A stretch of DNA of 64,000 nt from contig JALEZW010000060.1 of the NCBI GenBank assembly GCA_022772675.1, forward strand, positions 1-64,000. Reading direction: 5' to 3'. The notes below the pieces were generated by a model, which had not been told where the DNA came from, ran no database searches, and saw nothing but the letters and a program-made list of their open reading frames with translations. The position numbers were made by a program, and so were the translations under genes. The stretch's first letter is position 1. Every line of letters begins with the position of its first letter. Origin of the DNA: Agathobacter sp. GTDB lineage: Bacteria > Bacillota > Clostridia > Lachnospirales > Lachnospiraceae. Positions 55,877-64,000 of the stretch are shown here, piece after piece.

Positions 55877-56842
55877 ATGAAGTTTTTAGGAATCGGAAGT
55901 GCACTTCCGAAAAAAGTGGTGAGCAATGATGATCTTGCTCAGGTAATGGATACCTCCGATGAGTGGATACGTTCCCGTACCGGTATCGGTACACGTCATA
56001 TTGCAGTGGAAGAGACAACCACATCCATGTCCGTGGAAGCGGCTGGGAAGGCTCTTAAGGATGCTGGAGTATCTGCAGAAGAACTGGATTTGATCATTGC
56101 GGCAACGGTTTCACCGGACTATATTTTCCCTACGCTGGCCTGTGAGGTCCAGAGTGCCCTCGGGGCAGTGAATGCAACTGCTTTTGACCTTGGAGCCGGC
56201 TGTTCAGGATTTTTGTTTGCTCTTGCAACAGCAGATGCCTATCTTAGGACCGGTCGATTTAAAAAGGCACTGGTCATCGGTGCAGAGACTCTCTCAAAGA
56301 TGGTGGACTGGGAAGACAGAAGCACCTGCGTCCTTTTTGGAGACGGAGCCGGAGCAGCTGTGATCAGTGCAGAGGGAAACGGACTTTTGTCCATGGTACA
56401 GGGATCCGACGGAGCGGGAGGAATGGCTTTAAGCTGTAAGAACCGTCCGGTTAACAATATTTATCATAAACTTGGTCCACAGCAGTATTCATTTACGCAG
56501 ATGAATGGTCGCGAAGTCTACAAATTTGCTGTACAGACGGTACCCAAGGCTGTTAGTGAAGCATTGGAGAAAGCGCAGGTGCCAATCGAGGAAGTAAAAT
56601 ACTTTCTGCTGCATCAGGCGAATATCAGAATTATCGAATCCGTAGCGAAGCGTCTTCATCAGCCCATGGAAAAGTTTCCCACGAATCTGGAAAAATGCGG
56701 AAATGTATCTGCGGCAAGTGTTCCGATTCTGCTTGATGATGTACTAAAACAGGGACTCCTCCAAAAGGGAGATAAAGTTGTACTTGCCGGTTTTGGAGCC
56801 GGACTTACCTGGGGCTCCTGTGTAATTGAGTGGCAGGCATAA
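55877..56842 (+). CDS. fabH: 3-oxoacyl-ACP synthase III
   Basis: A 321-aa initiating condensing enzyme using acetyl-CoA or a similar primer. The active Cys is in FDLGAGCSGFLFAL (~113), His in LLHQANIRII (~247) and Asn in GNVSAASVPILL (~277). In many Clostridia fabH leads the operon; here it is second last. Confidence 0.95.
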   Translation: MKFLGIGSALPKKVVSNDDLAQVMDTSDEWIRSRTGIGTRHIAVEETTTSMSVEAAGKALKDAGVSAEELDLIIAATVSPDYIFPTLACEVQSALGAVNATAFDLGAGCSGFLFALATADAYLRTGRFKKALVIGAETLSKMVDWEDRSTCVLFGDGAGAAVISAEGNGLLSMVQGSDGAGGMALSCKNRPVNNIYHKLGPQQYSFTQMNGREVYKFAVQTVPKAVSEALEKAQVPIEEVKYFLLHQANIRIIESVAKRLHQPMEKFPTNLEKCGNVSAASVPILLDDVLKQGLLQKGDKVVLAGFGAGLTWGSCVIEWQA

Positions 56843-56865
56843 TGGAAAAATCAAAGGAGTATGTC

Positions 56866-57360
56866 ATGACGCTGGAAGAGACATTAAATGAGCTTCTTGT
56901 AAAATTATTTAAGGATATTCTGGAAATCGAGTCCAAGTGCCTGATTACAGAGGAATTCAAGGATATCAGCTGCAACGATATGCATATTATTGAGGCAGTG
57001 GGAATTGAGGAACCCCGTAATATGAAAACTGTTGCCAGCCTGATGTCTGTCACCACAGGGACGCTGACGAAAGCAATGGACGCCCTCTGCGATAAAGGAT
57101 ACGTTTTACGGGAACGCAGTACAAAGGATAAACGGGTGATCAGGCTTCGTCTGACCGATAAGGGAAAAAGTGCTTATTATCATCACGAGCAGTTCCACAG
57201 ACAGATGATTAAAAATATTTCGGATGAAATGTCGGAAAAGGAGCAGGAAGTGCTGGTGTTTGCATTGGCCAAACTAGTGGATTACTTCCAGCTTAACTAC
57301 TATGATACTTCAGAGGAATCCGAGTTTGTGGACTGGTCTAAGATTAAGGATGAAAAGTAG
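56866..57360 (+). CDS. fabT: MarR-family regulator, FabT-like
   Basis: A 164-aa winged-helix repressor. The recognition helix region is TVASLMSVTTGTLTKAMD, followed by the wing ERSTKDKRVIRLRLTDKG. I chose ATG 56866 because AAAGGAG lies 6 bp upstream; earlier ATGs lie in or next to the fabH end. FabT controls fab operons with TTTGA-N3-TCAAA operators, and two such sites lie before acpP. Confidence 0.88.
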   Translation: MTLEETLNELLVKLFKDILEIESKCLITEEFKDISCNDMHIIEAVGIEEPRNMKTVASLMSVTTGTLTKAMDALCDKGYVLRERSTKDKRVIRLRLTDKGKSAYYHHEQFHRQMIKNISDEMSEKEQEVLVFALAKLVDYFQLNYYDTSEESEFVDWSKIKDEK

Positions 57361-57424
57361 GAAGTATAAGAAATATGTTTTTTTGAGTATCAAAATTAAG
57401 TATACAACTGCTTTAATATGACCG

Positions 57425-57459
57425 AAAACGGTTTGGAATGAAAGTTCCGAACCGTTTTT
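57425..57459 (+). terminator. Terminator of the fab operon
   Basis: An AACGGTTTGGAA / TTCCGAACCGTT hairpin (one G-T pair, loop TGAAAG) is followed by a T-run. Confidence 0.9.
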
Positions 57460-57521
57460 CTTCATTTGGACACATTTTTTATAAAAAAGTAATAAAAAAT
57501 GCAAGAATATCGAATTTACTA

Positions 57522-57550
57522 TTGTCAAATCCTGCATTTTCCGATAAAAT
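57522..57550 (+). promoter_or_regulatory. Promoter of gdhA
   Basis: TTGTCA (57522-57527), a 17-bp spacer and TAAAAT (57545-57550) lie 45 bp before the ATG. Confidence 0.75.
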
Positions 57551-57571
57551 AAATTCGTTGGTGTATACTAA

Positions 57572-58930
<1,359 letters not shown>

Positions 58931-58947
58931 TTAAGAATTTCTAAGAT

Positions 58948-59196
58948 ATATTACCTGTATCAGATTTAAGAAATTATAATGAAGTGTTGAAAAATTGCCA
59001 GGTTGGAGAACCCGTGTTTTTGACGAAAAATGGCAGAGGCAAGTTTGTGGTTATGGATATTGAGGACTATGAGCGTGAAAAGACTGAGAAAAAGCTGTTG
59101 ATGAAGCTACAGGAAGCAGAAGAAGCAGTTAAGGATGAAAGCGCCTGGATGAGTTTAGATGAACTGAAGAAATCTGTCGGGGTATTGGACTGGTAA
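58948..59196 (+). pseudogene. Phd/YefM-type antitoxin remnant
   Basis: The reading frame gives ILPVSDLRNYNEVLKNC, then VGEPVFLTKNGRGKFVVM, the normal Phd/YefM N-terminus, and runs on to a C-terminal toxin-binding-like tail. The usual initiating Met is missing: an in-frame stop lies two codons before the first Ile. A GTG at 58984 is the first possible start but has no ribosome binding site and would lose half of the DNA-binding fold. No intact toxin follows. Confidence 0.6.
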
Positions 59197-59318
59197 AAAT
59201 GTTTTCGTCTGTGAAGTGCGAGCCGTGATGGAAAGCGGTGAACATGGAGGCTCACAAAGGTGGCAACTTACCATAATCCATCTAGCGAAAGCGAAAGAAA
59301 GTTGTATATTTGATTATT

Positions 59319-59345
59319 AAGCCTTGCAGTTTTGCAAGGCTTTTT
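59319..59345 (+). terminator. Terminator-like hairpin in the decayed region
   Basis: Perfect 10-bp arms AAGCCTTGCA / TGCAAGGCTT with loop GTTT, then TTTTT. The 120 bp between the antitoxin remnant and this hairpin show no recognisable gene. Confidence 0.8.
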
Positions 59346-59371
59346 ACTATATGGATGTAATGAGGATTCGT

Positions 59372-59655
59372 ATGGATAAAATTCAACAATGTGCACAAAA
59401 TTTTCTTCACTTGGTTTCCACAACTAAATATGTATTTCATGTTGCAAAACGCGGTGTGAAAGTTTTGACCCTGGATTTTGATTTGAAAGATTTTCTTTAT
59501 TATTTAGACATATAGAACAATATTTGGATGTAGATAATTTTATTCGAATATATTCACCCAAAGACGGCCCTCAAAATAATTCCATGATTCGCTGTGATTA
59601 CATAATTGAGAGCAAATTAAAACATTCTAGTAAAATTGTGTGTATATTTTCTTAA
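59372..59655 (+). pseudogene. PBECR4-like nuclease-toxin remnant, frameshifted
   Basis: From ATG 59372 the frame reads MDKIQQCAQNFLHLVSTTKY to a stop at 59515. A second frame then continues with HIEQYLDVDNFIRIY to a stop at 59655. The two parts resemble the beginning and end of PBECR4 domain proteins (RelE/Barnase-like phage nucleases). A frame change and a missing middle section make it a decayed gene. The family call is from memory of the pattern and is tentative. Confidence 0.45.
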
Positions 59656-59785
59656 AGCATAGGAAGGGATTGCAGTCTCCCTGTTGTATTGTTTCATTTG
59701 GCGTTAAGAAAAATACTGCTTTTGGAGGACAGAATTTGTATTGGATGGTAAAATATAAAATTGTCTCCTAATTGTTTATCAAGGA

Positions 59786-60016
59786 GTAACTATTCAAAGC
59801 CCCTCCCCATGCATTCGCAAAAACGCACGACAAGTCGTGCTTTCTATGTAATAAGGAGGGACCCGTTCTGCGGGAAGATTCCTTATTACCTACCCTTTTT
59901 GCTCATACATGGGGAGGTGGCTCTATTCGAGCCACCTTACGAATAAGATAAGTGGCTTCTTACATGCAAGCATGACGAATCTACTTATCTTATTCTAAGG
60001 GGTTCTGAATAGTTAC
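59786..60016. mobile_element. IS66-type miniature element, copy 1
   Basis: A 231-bp element with no transposase. The ends are GTAACTATTCAAAGCCCC and, inverted, GTAACTATTCAGAACCCC, starting with the GTAA of IS66 ends. It is bounded by perfect 8-bp duplications ATCAAGGA (59778-59785 and 60017-60024), the IS66 target size. The interior holds at least four hairpins: CCTCCCCATG/CATGGGGAGG (long range), GCACGA/TCGTGC, TAATAAGGA/TCCTTATTA and GAATAAGATAAGT/ACTTATCTTATTC. Confidence 0.88.
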
Positions 60017-60147
60017 ATCAAGGAATTAAAATCACCCATTGAATTTTGTGTCAATTCGTGGTAGAATCTTTTGAATTTAAAAGTAACAGTTCAGCCATAA
60101 CCTGTACTGTTGCTTTTAAAACTGAAAAAGAAAGGAATGAATCACGT

Positions 60148-60381
60148 ATGATGAACATTGGATCATTAGGGAAAATTATGAAAGCAAAGGAGGTATTCAC
60201 TGCGAACCATCCGAAATTTGTTGCTTTTCTGCAAGCAGTCTTTTCAAATGGTGTAGAAGAAGGAACTATCATTGAACTCACTGTCACAAAGCCGGGACAG
60301 GATCCGGTGACTACCAACATAAAAGTGCAGCAGTCAGATCTTGATATGATGGACAGTATCAGAGAACTGGCATCAAAATAA
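60148..60381 (+). CDS. Small hypothetical protein between two miniature elements
   Basis: A 77-aa protein (MMNIGSLGKIMKAKEVFTAN at its start) of mixed alpha/beta character, without membrane segments or cysteines. AAAGGA lies about 11 bp upstream of the ATG. A 15-bp-stem hairpin lies upstream at 60076-60120. I do not recognise the family. It could be a functional orphan or the remnant of a larger mobile region. Confidence 0.55.
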   Translation: MMNIGSLGKIMKAKEVFTANHPKFVAFLQAVFSNGVEEGTIIELTVTKPGQDPVTTNIKVQQSDLDMMDSIRELASK

Positions 60382-60447
60382 GCCTGCAGCTTTTGAACAA
60401 AGGGATAGGAAAGATAAAGGCTGCAAATATTCTTTTATTATTGGGAT

Positions 60448-60644
60448 GTAACTGTTCAGAACCCCCTCCCCTGACATTCGCATTTCCGCACTTAACAGTG
60501 CTTTCTCGTCCCTTACGGGACTAAAAATGCTCATATAGGGGGCGGTGACTCTATTCGAGCCACCTTACGAATAAGAGAATCAGCCTCTTACATGCAAGCA
60601 TGACGATTCTGATTCCCTTATTCTAAGGGGTTCTGAATAGTTAC
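60448..60644. mobile_element. IS66-type miniature element, copy 2
   Basis: A 197-bp relative of copy 1. The ends are GTAACTGTTCAGAACCCC and, inverted, GTAACTATTCAGAACCCC. Perfect 8-bp duplications ATTGGGAT flank it (60440-60447 and 60645-60652). The segment from the TCTATTCGAGCCACC hairpin to CTTACATGCAAGCATGACGA is almost identical to copy 1, while other stems differ in sequence but still pair (GCACT/AGTGC, GTCCC/GGGAC, GAATCAG/CTGATTC). Confidence 0.88.
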
Positions 60645-60681
60645 ATTGGGATTATATAATCCCCAGGCATGAAAAATATGT

Positions 60682-61161
60682 TTACAGTTCCAGAGAAACG
60701 TTTCTGCCGGTATGTTCATATCTGCGTAAAACCACTCCGGCGGTGCGCAGCATTTTCTTAGAGGCAATCACACTTGCAGTATCCGCATATTTGTCGCTGT
60801 CATAGACAACTTCGCGGATGCCGCACTGTATAATTGCCTTTGCACATTCATTGCAGGGAAAAAGGGTTACGTAAATGGTTGCGCCCTCTAAACTGCCGCC
60901 GCGGTAATTTAAAATGGCGTTTAACTCACTGTGGGTGGTATAAAAATATTTATTGTCCTCGCCTTCCCGTTCCCATGGGAAATCATCATCCGAGCATCCA
61001 ATGGGAAAACCGTTATATCCCATGGAGAGAATTTTGTGCTCGCTGCTTACTATGCAGGCACCCACCTGAGTGTGCGGATCCTTAGAGCGCATGCCGGACA
61101 GCATGGCAACTCCCATGAAATATTCATCCCAGCTGATATAATCCTGTCTTTTTGTGCTCAT
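60682..61161 (-). CDS. dCMP deaminase
   Basis: A 159-aa zinc deaminase converting dCMP to dUMP for dTMP synthesis. The metal and catalytic motifs are HSELNAI (HxE) and FPCNECAKAI (PCxxC). DPHTQVGACIV is typical of the dCMP branch. It lies 25 bp downstream of upp on the same strand, so the two share a transcript. Confidence 0.93.
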   Translation of the reverse strand: MSTKRQDYISWDEYFMGVAMLSGMRSKDPHTQVGACIVSSEHKILSMGYNGFPIGCSDDDFPWEREGEDNKYFYTTHSELNAILNYRGGSLEGATIYVTLFPCNECAKAIIQCGIREVVYDSDKYADTASVIASKKMLRTAGVVLRRYEHTGRNVSLEL

Positions 61162-61186
61162 TGATCATCCGCCTTTCTTCTAAGAA

Positions 61187-61816
61187 TTACTTCGTTCCGA
61201 AAATACGGTCTCCGGCATCTCCGAGACCCGGGATAATGTATTTGTGCTCATTTAATCCCTCATCCAGTGCACCGATATAGACATCCACATCCGGGTGCTC
61301 CTCTGTCAGGCGTTTCACACCCTCCGGTGCAGCGATGATACACATGAAACGGATGCTTTTTACGCCTTTCTCCTTCAACATGGTAATAGCAGCGGAAGCG
61401 GAACCTCCGGTTGCAAGCATTGGATCCACAACAAAAACCTCCCGGTTTGCACAGTCAGCCGGAAGCTTGCAGTAATACTCAATTGGTTCTGCTGTTTCCG
61501 GATCCCGATACAGACCGATGTGTCCCACCTTTGCGGCAGGAATCATTTCCAGCATGCCGTCTACCATGCCAAGTCCGGCCCGGAGAATCGGAACAACTGC
61601 CAGCTTTTTTCCCTTTAATTCTTTTACGGTTGTTTTGCAGATTGGTGTCTCAATCTCCACATCCTGAAGCTCCAAATCTCTGGTGGCTTCATAGCACTCA
61701 AACATGGCTACCTCGCCTGCCAGGGTCCGAAAGTCTTTAGAACCGGTTTCCGTTCTTCTCATCAGACCGATTTTATGCTGGATCAGAGGATGATCCATAA
61801 CGATTACTCTTCCCAT
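61187..61816 (-). CDS. upp: Uracil phosphoribosyltransferase
   Basis: A 209-aa salvage enzyme that makes UMP from uracil and PRPP. The PRPP motif is [11 protein letters not shown], and the uracil-binding C-terminus is [14 protein letters not shown] chose the ATG at 61816 because AAGGAGAA lies 7 bp upstream and [12 protein letters not shown] is the family start. It follows the phosphatase-like gene by 1 bp. Confidence 0.95.
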   Translation of the reverse strand: MGRVIVMDHPLIQHKIGLMRRTETGSKDFRTLAGEVAMFECYEATRDLELQDVEIETPICKTTVKELKGKKLAVVPILRAGLGMVDGMLEMIPAAKVGHIGLYRDPETAEPIEYYCKLPADCANREVFVVDPMLATGGSASAAITMLKEKGVKSIRFMCIIAAPEGVKRLTEEHPDVDVYIGALDEGLNEHKYIIPGLGDAGDRIFGTK

Positions 61817-61817
61817 T

Positions 61818-62291
61818 TTATACTTCTCCTTCGCTTTCATTTTCTTCATTTAACTTTTTAACAAGCTTCTTAATAGATTTGCGCAGTGTCTCGTAGCAGA
61901 GTCCGTAAGCCGGAAGCGCACCGCCATAGGGATCCATAATCTCCAGCTCATCCCCCACATAGGAAGTCAGAACCTGCACATTTTCCGGAACCGCTTTTTC
62001 AAACTGCTCTAAAATGCGTTCTTTCTGGATATCCTCCATTGCCAGGACAAGTGTATCTTCTGTCAGATCCTCCTCTGTCAGCTGTCTGGAAACATAGTTT
62101 TCCATATTGATGCCGTTACTGATTAAAACAGCCTCTGCCTTCTGGTTCATTGGCTCCTGAAACTGGACCACCAGTCCCCGTGACAGGATTTCTACCGGAT
62201 GTTTCAGGGAAAAATCACTGAGAATCCCTGCTGCCATTGCCTCACGGCAGGTGCCTGTCTGGGCAACAAATATAATCTTGTTATATGCCAT
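61818..62291 (-). CDS. Low-molecular-weight phosphatase-like protein, catalytic Cys absent
   Basis: A 157-aa protein with the LMW tyrosine/arginine phosphatase fold at the ywlE position between sua5 and upp. The P-loop CxxxxxR reads AQTGTCR (62264-62244), so the nucleophile Cys is Ala while the Cys and Arg that follow are kept. The general-acid Asp is present in MDPYGG (~118). Catalysis by the usual route is not possible, so it may bind phosphorylated ligands. It sits 3 bp after sua5. Confidence 0.85.
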   Translation of the reverse strand: MAYNKIIFVAQTGTCREAMAAGILSDFSLKHPVEILSRGLVVQFQEPMNQKAEAVLISNGINMENYVSRQLTEEDLTEDTLVLAMEDIQKERILEQFEKAVPENVQVLTSYVGDELEIMDPYGGALPAYGLCYETLRKSIKKLVKKLNEENESEGEV

Positions 62292-62294
62292 AGT

Positions 62295-63353
62295 CTATTC
62301 TCCTGCATGTATCACTGTGTGCCCTGCTGCCTTTAATAGTCTGTTCATAATAGCCTGTCCAATACGTGGAGTCCGGAAAGATTCAGAATAAATTGCATCT
62401 ACATTTAACTCATCACATTCTCTCAGAACGTGGTAAAGGTGCTGCGCAATCGCATCTTCATCGGCTCGGCGGCCCATGGAAAGTATGACATCAGCCCTGT
62501 AATGGGAACGGGTTTCATCCGTTGCGATAACTGCCACCTTCTGGCCTTTGGACTGCTTCTCCTGTGAGAGCCGGTTAATTTCAGATACCACCGCCTCCTG
62601 CTCCCCATCCACAATCACCATGTCCGCTTTGGGGGCATAGTGCTTGTACTTCATGCCCGGAGCCTTCGGTTTTCTCGTGTCATCTGCGGCAATGATGCCG
62701 GGATCCATGATAACCTCCTCCCCCAGAACATTAGAAAGCATCTGCGGGGTGATGTATCCGGGACGTAAGACCATAGGCTTTGACTCTGTCAGGTCAATAA
62801 TCGTGGATTCAATTCCGATGCCCACAGGTCCGCCGTCCAGTATCATTGCGATTTTCCCATTTAAATCCTCCGCTACATGGGCAGCTTCCGTGGGACTGGG
62901 CCGTCCGGAGGTATTGGCACTGGGGGCGGCAATGAGGCAGCCGCTTTTTCGGATAAGGTCTAATGCCACCGGATGGTTCGGCATACGAACGGCTACGGTA
63001 TCCATACCACCTGTAGTTGCAGAAGGTACCGTGTCCTTTTTCCAGACAATCATGGTAAGGGGCCCCGGCCAGAAAGCATCTGCAAGCTTTTGGGCAGCTG
63101 CAGGAATCTCCCGGGCAACACGATCCATGTCGGAAAAATCAGCTATATGAACAATCAGCGGGTTGTCGGAGGGACGCCCTTTTGCCTGATAAATTTTTTG
63201 AGCGGCTTCCGGACGCAGGGCATCTCCCCCAAGTCCATATACGGTTTCTGTTGGGAATGCCACCAACTCGCCCTCCGCAATCAGGCGTCCTGCCTCCTCC
63301 ATAATTGTTTCATCAATCTGCAAGGGATTGATTTGTTTCATTTTGGTCTTCAT
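62295..63353 (-). CDS. sua5: Threonylcarbamoyl-AMP synthase (Sua5/YrdC type)
   Basis: A 352-aa enzyme for the first step of tRNA t6A modification. The YrdC domain (~15-205) has FPTETVYGLGGDA, KGRPSDNPL and APSANTSG. A linker and C-terminal Sua5 domain (~220-350) follow. It is the first gene of the minus-strand group sua5-ywlE-like-upp-dCMP deaminase, an order like Bacillus ywlC-ywlE-(...)-upp. The start may be ATG 63353 or 63341. Confidence 0.94.
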   Translation of the reverse strand: MKTKMKQINPLQIDETIMEEAGRLIAEGELVAFPTETVYGLGGDALRPEAAQKIYQAKGRPSDNPLIVHIADFSDMDRVAREIPAAAQKLADAFWPGPLTMIVWKKDTVPSATTGGMDTVAVRMPNHPVALDLIRKSGCLIAAPSANTSGRPSPTEAAHVAEDLNGKIAMILDGGPVGIGIESTIIDLTESKPMVLRPGYITPQMLSNVLGEEVIMDPGIIAADDTRKPKAPGMKYKHYAPKADMVIVDGEQEAVVSEINRLSQEKQSKGQKVAVIATDETRSHYRADVILSMGRRADEDAIAQHLYHVLRECDELNVDAIYSESFRTPRIGQAIMNRLLKAAGHTVIHAGE

Positions 63354-63492
63354 ATTATTAACACTATTCTTTCCGCTATTTTATCGTATGTATTATAGTC
63401 CACTGACAGGGAGGTTGTCAATGCAGGTCGGGTTTTCTATAAGGCTTTATTAAGCTATTTTGATAATTCGTAGTAAAAAGTTTGTAATTTTA

Positions 63493-63522
63493 TAGACAAA
63501 ATGACGAAGAAAGAGTTATAAT
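63493..63522 (+). promoter_or_regulatory. Promoter of the ATP synthase operon
   Basis: TAGACA (63493-63498), an 18-bp spacer and a perfect TATAAT (63517-63522). The -10 box ends only 6 bp before ATG 63529, so the transcript may be leaderless. Confidence 0.6.
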
Positions 63523-63528
63523 ACATAA

Positions 63529-63786
63529 ATGATGACAAAAAAAGACTATAAATCCGTGATGCGGACACTGACCGTTGTATTTCAGTTTGGCCTCAGCATG
63601 CTGGTTCCCATTTTCATGTGCAGCATTGCCGGGATATGGATTGGAGATGCAACCGGAATCAAATGGATGATGATTCCATTTTTCTTCGTGGGTGCATTGG
63701 CAGGCTTTACGAATATTTATAAGACTGCAAGGAAACTATACAATCAGGAAGAAAAGGACAGAGAACATGTTAAAAAGACTAAATGA
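63529..63786 (+). CDS. AtpZ/AtpI-family ATP synthase accessory protein
   Basis: An 85-aa protein with two membrane segments (~14-36 and 43-63; GIWIGDATGIKWMMIPFF between them) and a charged C-terminal tail, the AtpZ/AtpI pattern. It leads ATP synthase operons and helps assemble the c-ring or Mg2+ supply. No ribosome binding site precedes the ATG, and the -10 box is very close. It overlaps the next gene by 20 bp. Confidence 0.8.
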   Translation: MMTKKDYKSVMRTLTVVFQFGLSMLVPIFMCSIAGIWIGDATGIKWMMIPFFFVGALAGFTNIYKTARKLYNQEEKDREHVKKTK

Positions 63787-64000
63787 TGCGCTGCCGGGAC
63801 TTGTTGCCGGGATTGTGTTTTACGGAACTGCTGTGGAACTGCTGGGCGTGTGGTTTGTGAAAGACAAAATTGCATTTTCCATCGGACTGTGGTTTGGAAT
63901 CGCAGTAGCCATTGGAATGGCCATTAACCTTGCGTCGGTGCTCTGGGACTCTGTGACACTGGGAGATACCAAAAATGCCAGCCGCAGAATTATCGCCAAA
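63767..64000 (+). CDS. ATP synthase subunit I-like protein, partial
   Basis: The first 78 codons of a membrane protein cut by the window edge. It has two hydrophobic segments (~9-30 and 37-60) and starts MLKRLNDALPGLVAGIVFYG. Position after an AtpZ-like gene suggests the second accessory gene of the ATP synthase operon, before atpB. Confidence 0.6.
   Translation, partial: MLKRLNDALPGLVAGIVFYGTAVELLGVWFVKDKIAFSIGLWFGIAVAIGMAINLASVLWDSVTLGDTKNASRRIIAK

Noticed and set aside
60046-60147. Upstream extension of the small gene at 60148 to a GTG at 60046
   Set aside because: The extension runs through a long hairpin and has no ribosome binding site; ATG 60148 follows AAAGGA.

Overview
The window looks like chromosomal DNA of an anaerobic, spore-forming clostridium, most likely a Lachnospiraceae (Bacillota). 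The reasons are the conserved order gdpP-rplI-dnaB, a FabK-type fatty-acid operon controlled by a FabT-like repressor, a clostridial 2[4Fe-4S] ferredoxin, an A-type flavoprotein (FprA), SpoVT, an NADP-type glutamate dehydrogenase, strong GGAGG ribosome binding sites and moderate GC. Genus and species cannot be fixed from sequence alone.

Layout. 1-0.8 kb: a structured edge segment abutting a DUF975 gene that has lost its 5' end. 0.8-4.1 kb: a two-component system and an NfeD/SPFH membrane pair. 4.3-8.6 kb: gdpP (c-di-AMP phosphodiesterase), rplI, dnaB, ferredoxin. 8.7-27.3 kb: mixed housekeeping genes (rsmA, a LytM-fold protein without zinc ligands, a TPR-GGDEF protein, a DEAD-box helicase, galM, a 2-hydroxyacid dehydrogenase, a Zn-phospholipase C-like protein, a radical SAM/SPASM protein, an LTA-synthase-like sulfatase, a DHH-HAD fusion, aroE-aroK, a YesL-like protein, fprA). 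27.3-45.2 kb: a continuous polysaccharide locus. It opens with a Gram-positive Pel-type set (an epimerase-like/PelD fusion, PelE-like, DUF2194/PelA-like, PelF, PelG) and runs into a second block (DUF2304-like protein, GT4 and GT2 glycosyltransferases, two DUF4874/DUF4832 proteins, a Stealth phosphotransferase, a Wzx-type flippase, an 803-aa GT-C-like membrane protein). 45.3-49.4 kb: spoVT, a class A PBP, a ROK glucokinase. 49.5-57.4 kb: acpP-fabK-fabD-fabG-fabF-fabZ-accDA(fused)-fabH-fabT, with a consensus promoter and two FabT-type palindromes in front. 57.6-58.9 kb: gdhA. 59-60.7 kb: decayed toxin/antitoxin-like fragments and two small IS66-type miniature elements, each bounded by a perfect 8-bp target duplication. 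60.7-63.4 kb (minus strand): sua5, a YwlE-position phosphatase homologue without its catalytic cysteine, upp, dCMP deaminase. 63.5-64 kb: the start of an ATP synthase operon, cut by the window edge.

How it fits together. PelD normally binds c-di-GMP and switches on PelF/PelG. The PelD here keeps an RxxD I-site-like motif, and a separate protein with an intact GGDEF motif is encoded 15 kb upstream, so c-di-GMP control of an extracellular polysaccharide is a reasonable inference. The second block of the locus has its own flippase and transferases and may make or decorate a second glycan. The most interesting new signals are the epimerase-like/PelD fusion with a degenerate epimerase half, the two structured IS66-type elements whose helices differ in sequence but keep pairing, the cysteine-less phosphatase at the ywlE position, and the DHH-HAD fusion protein.
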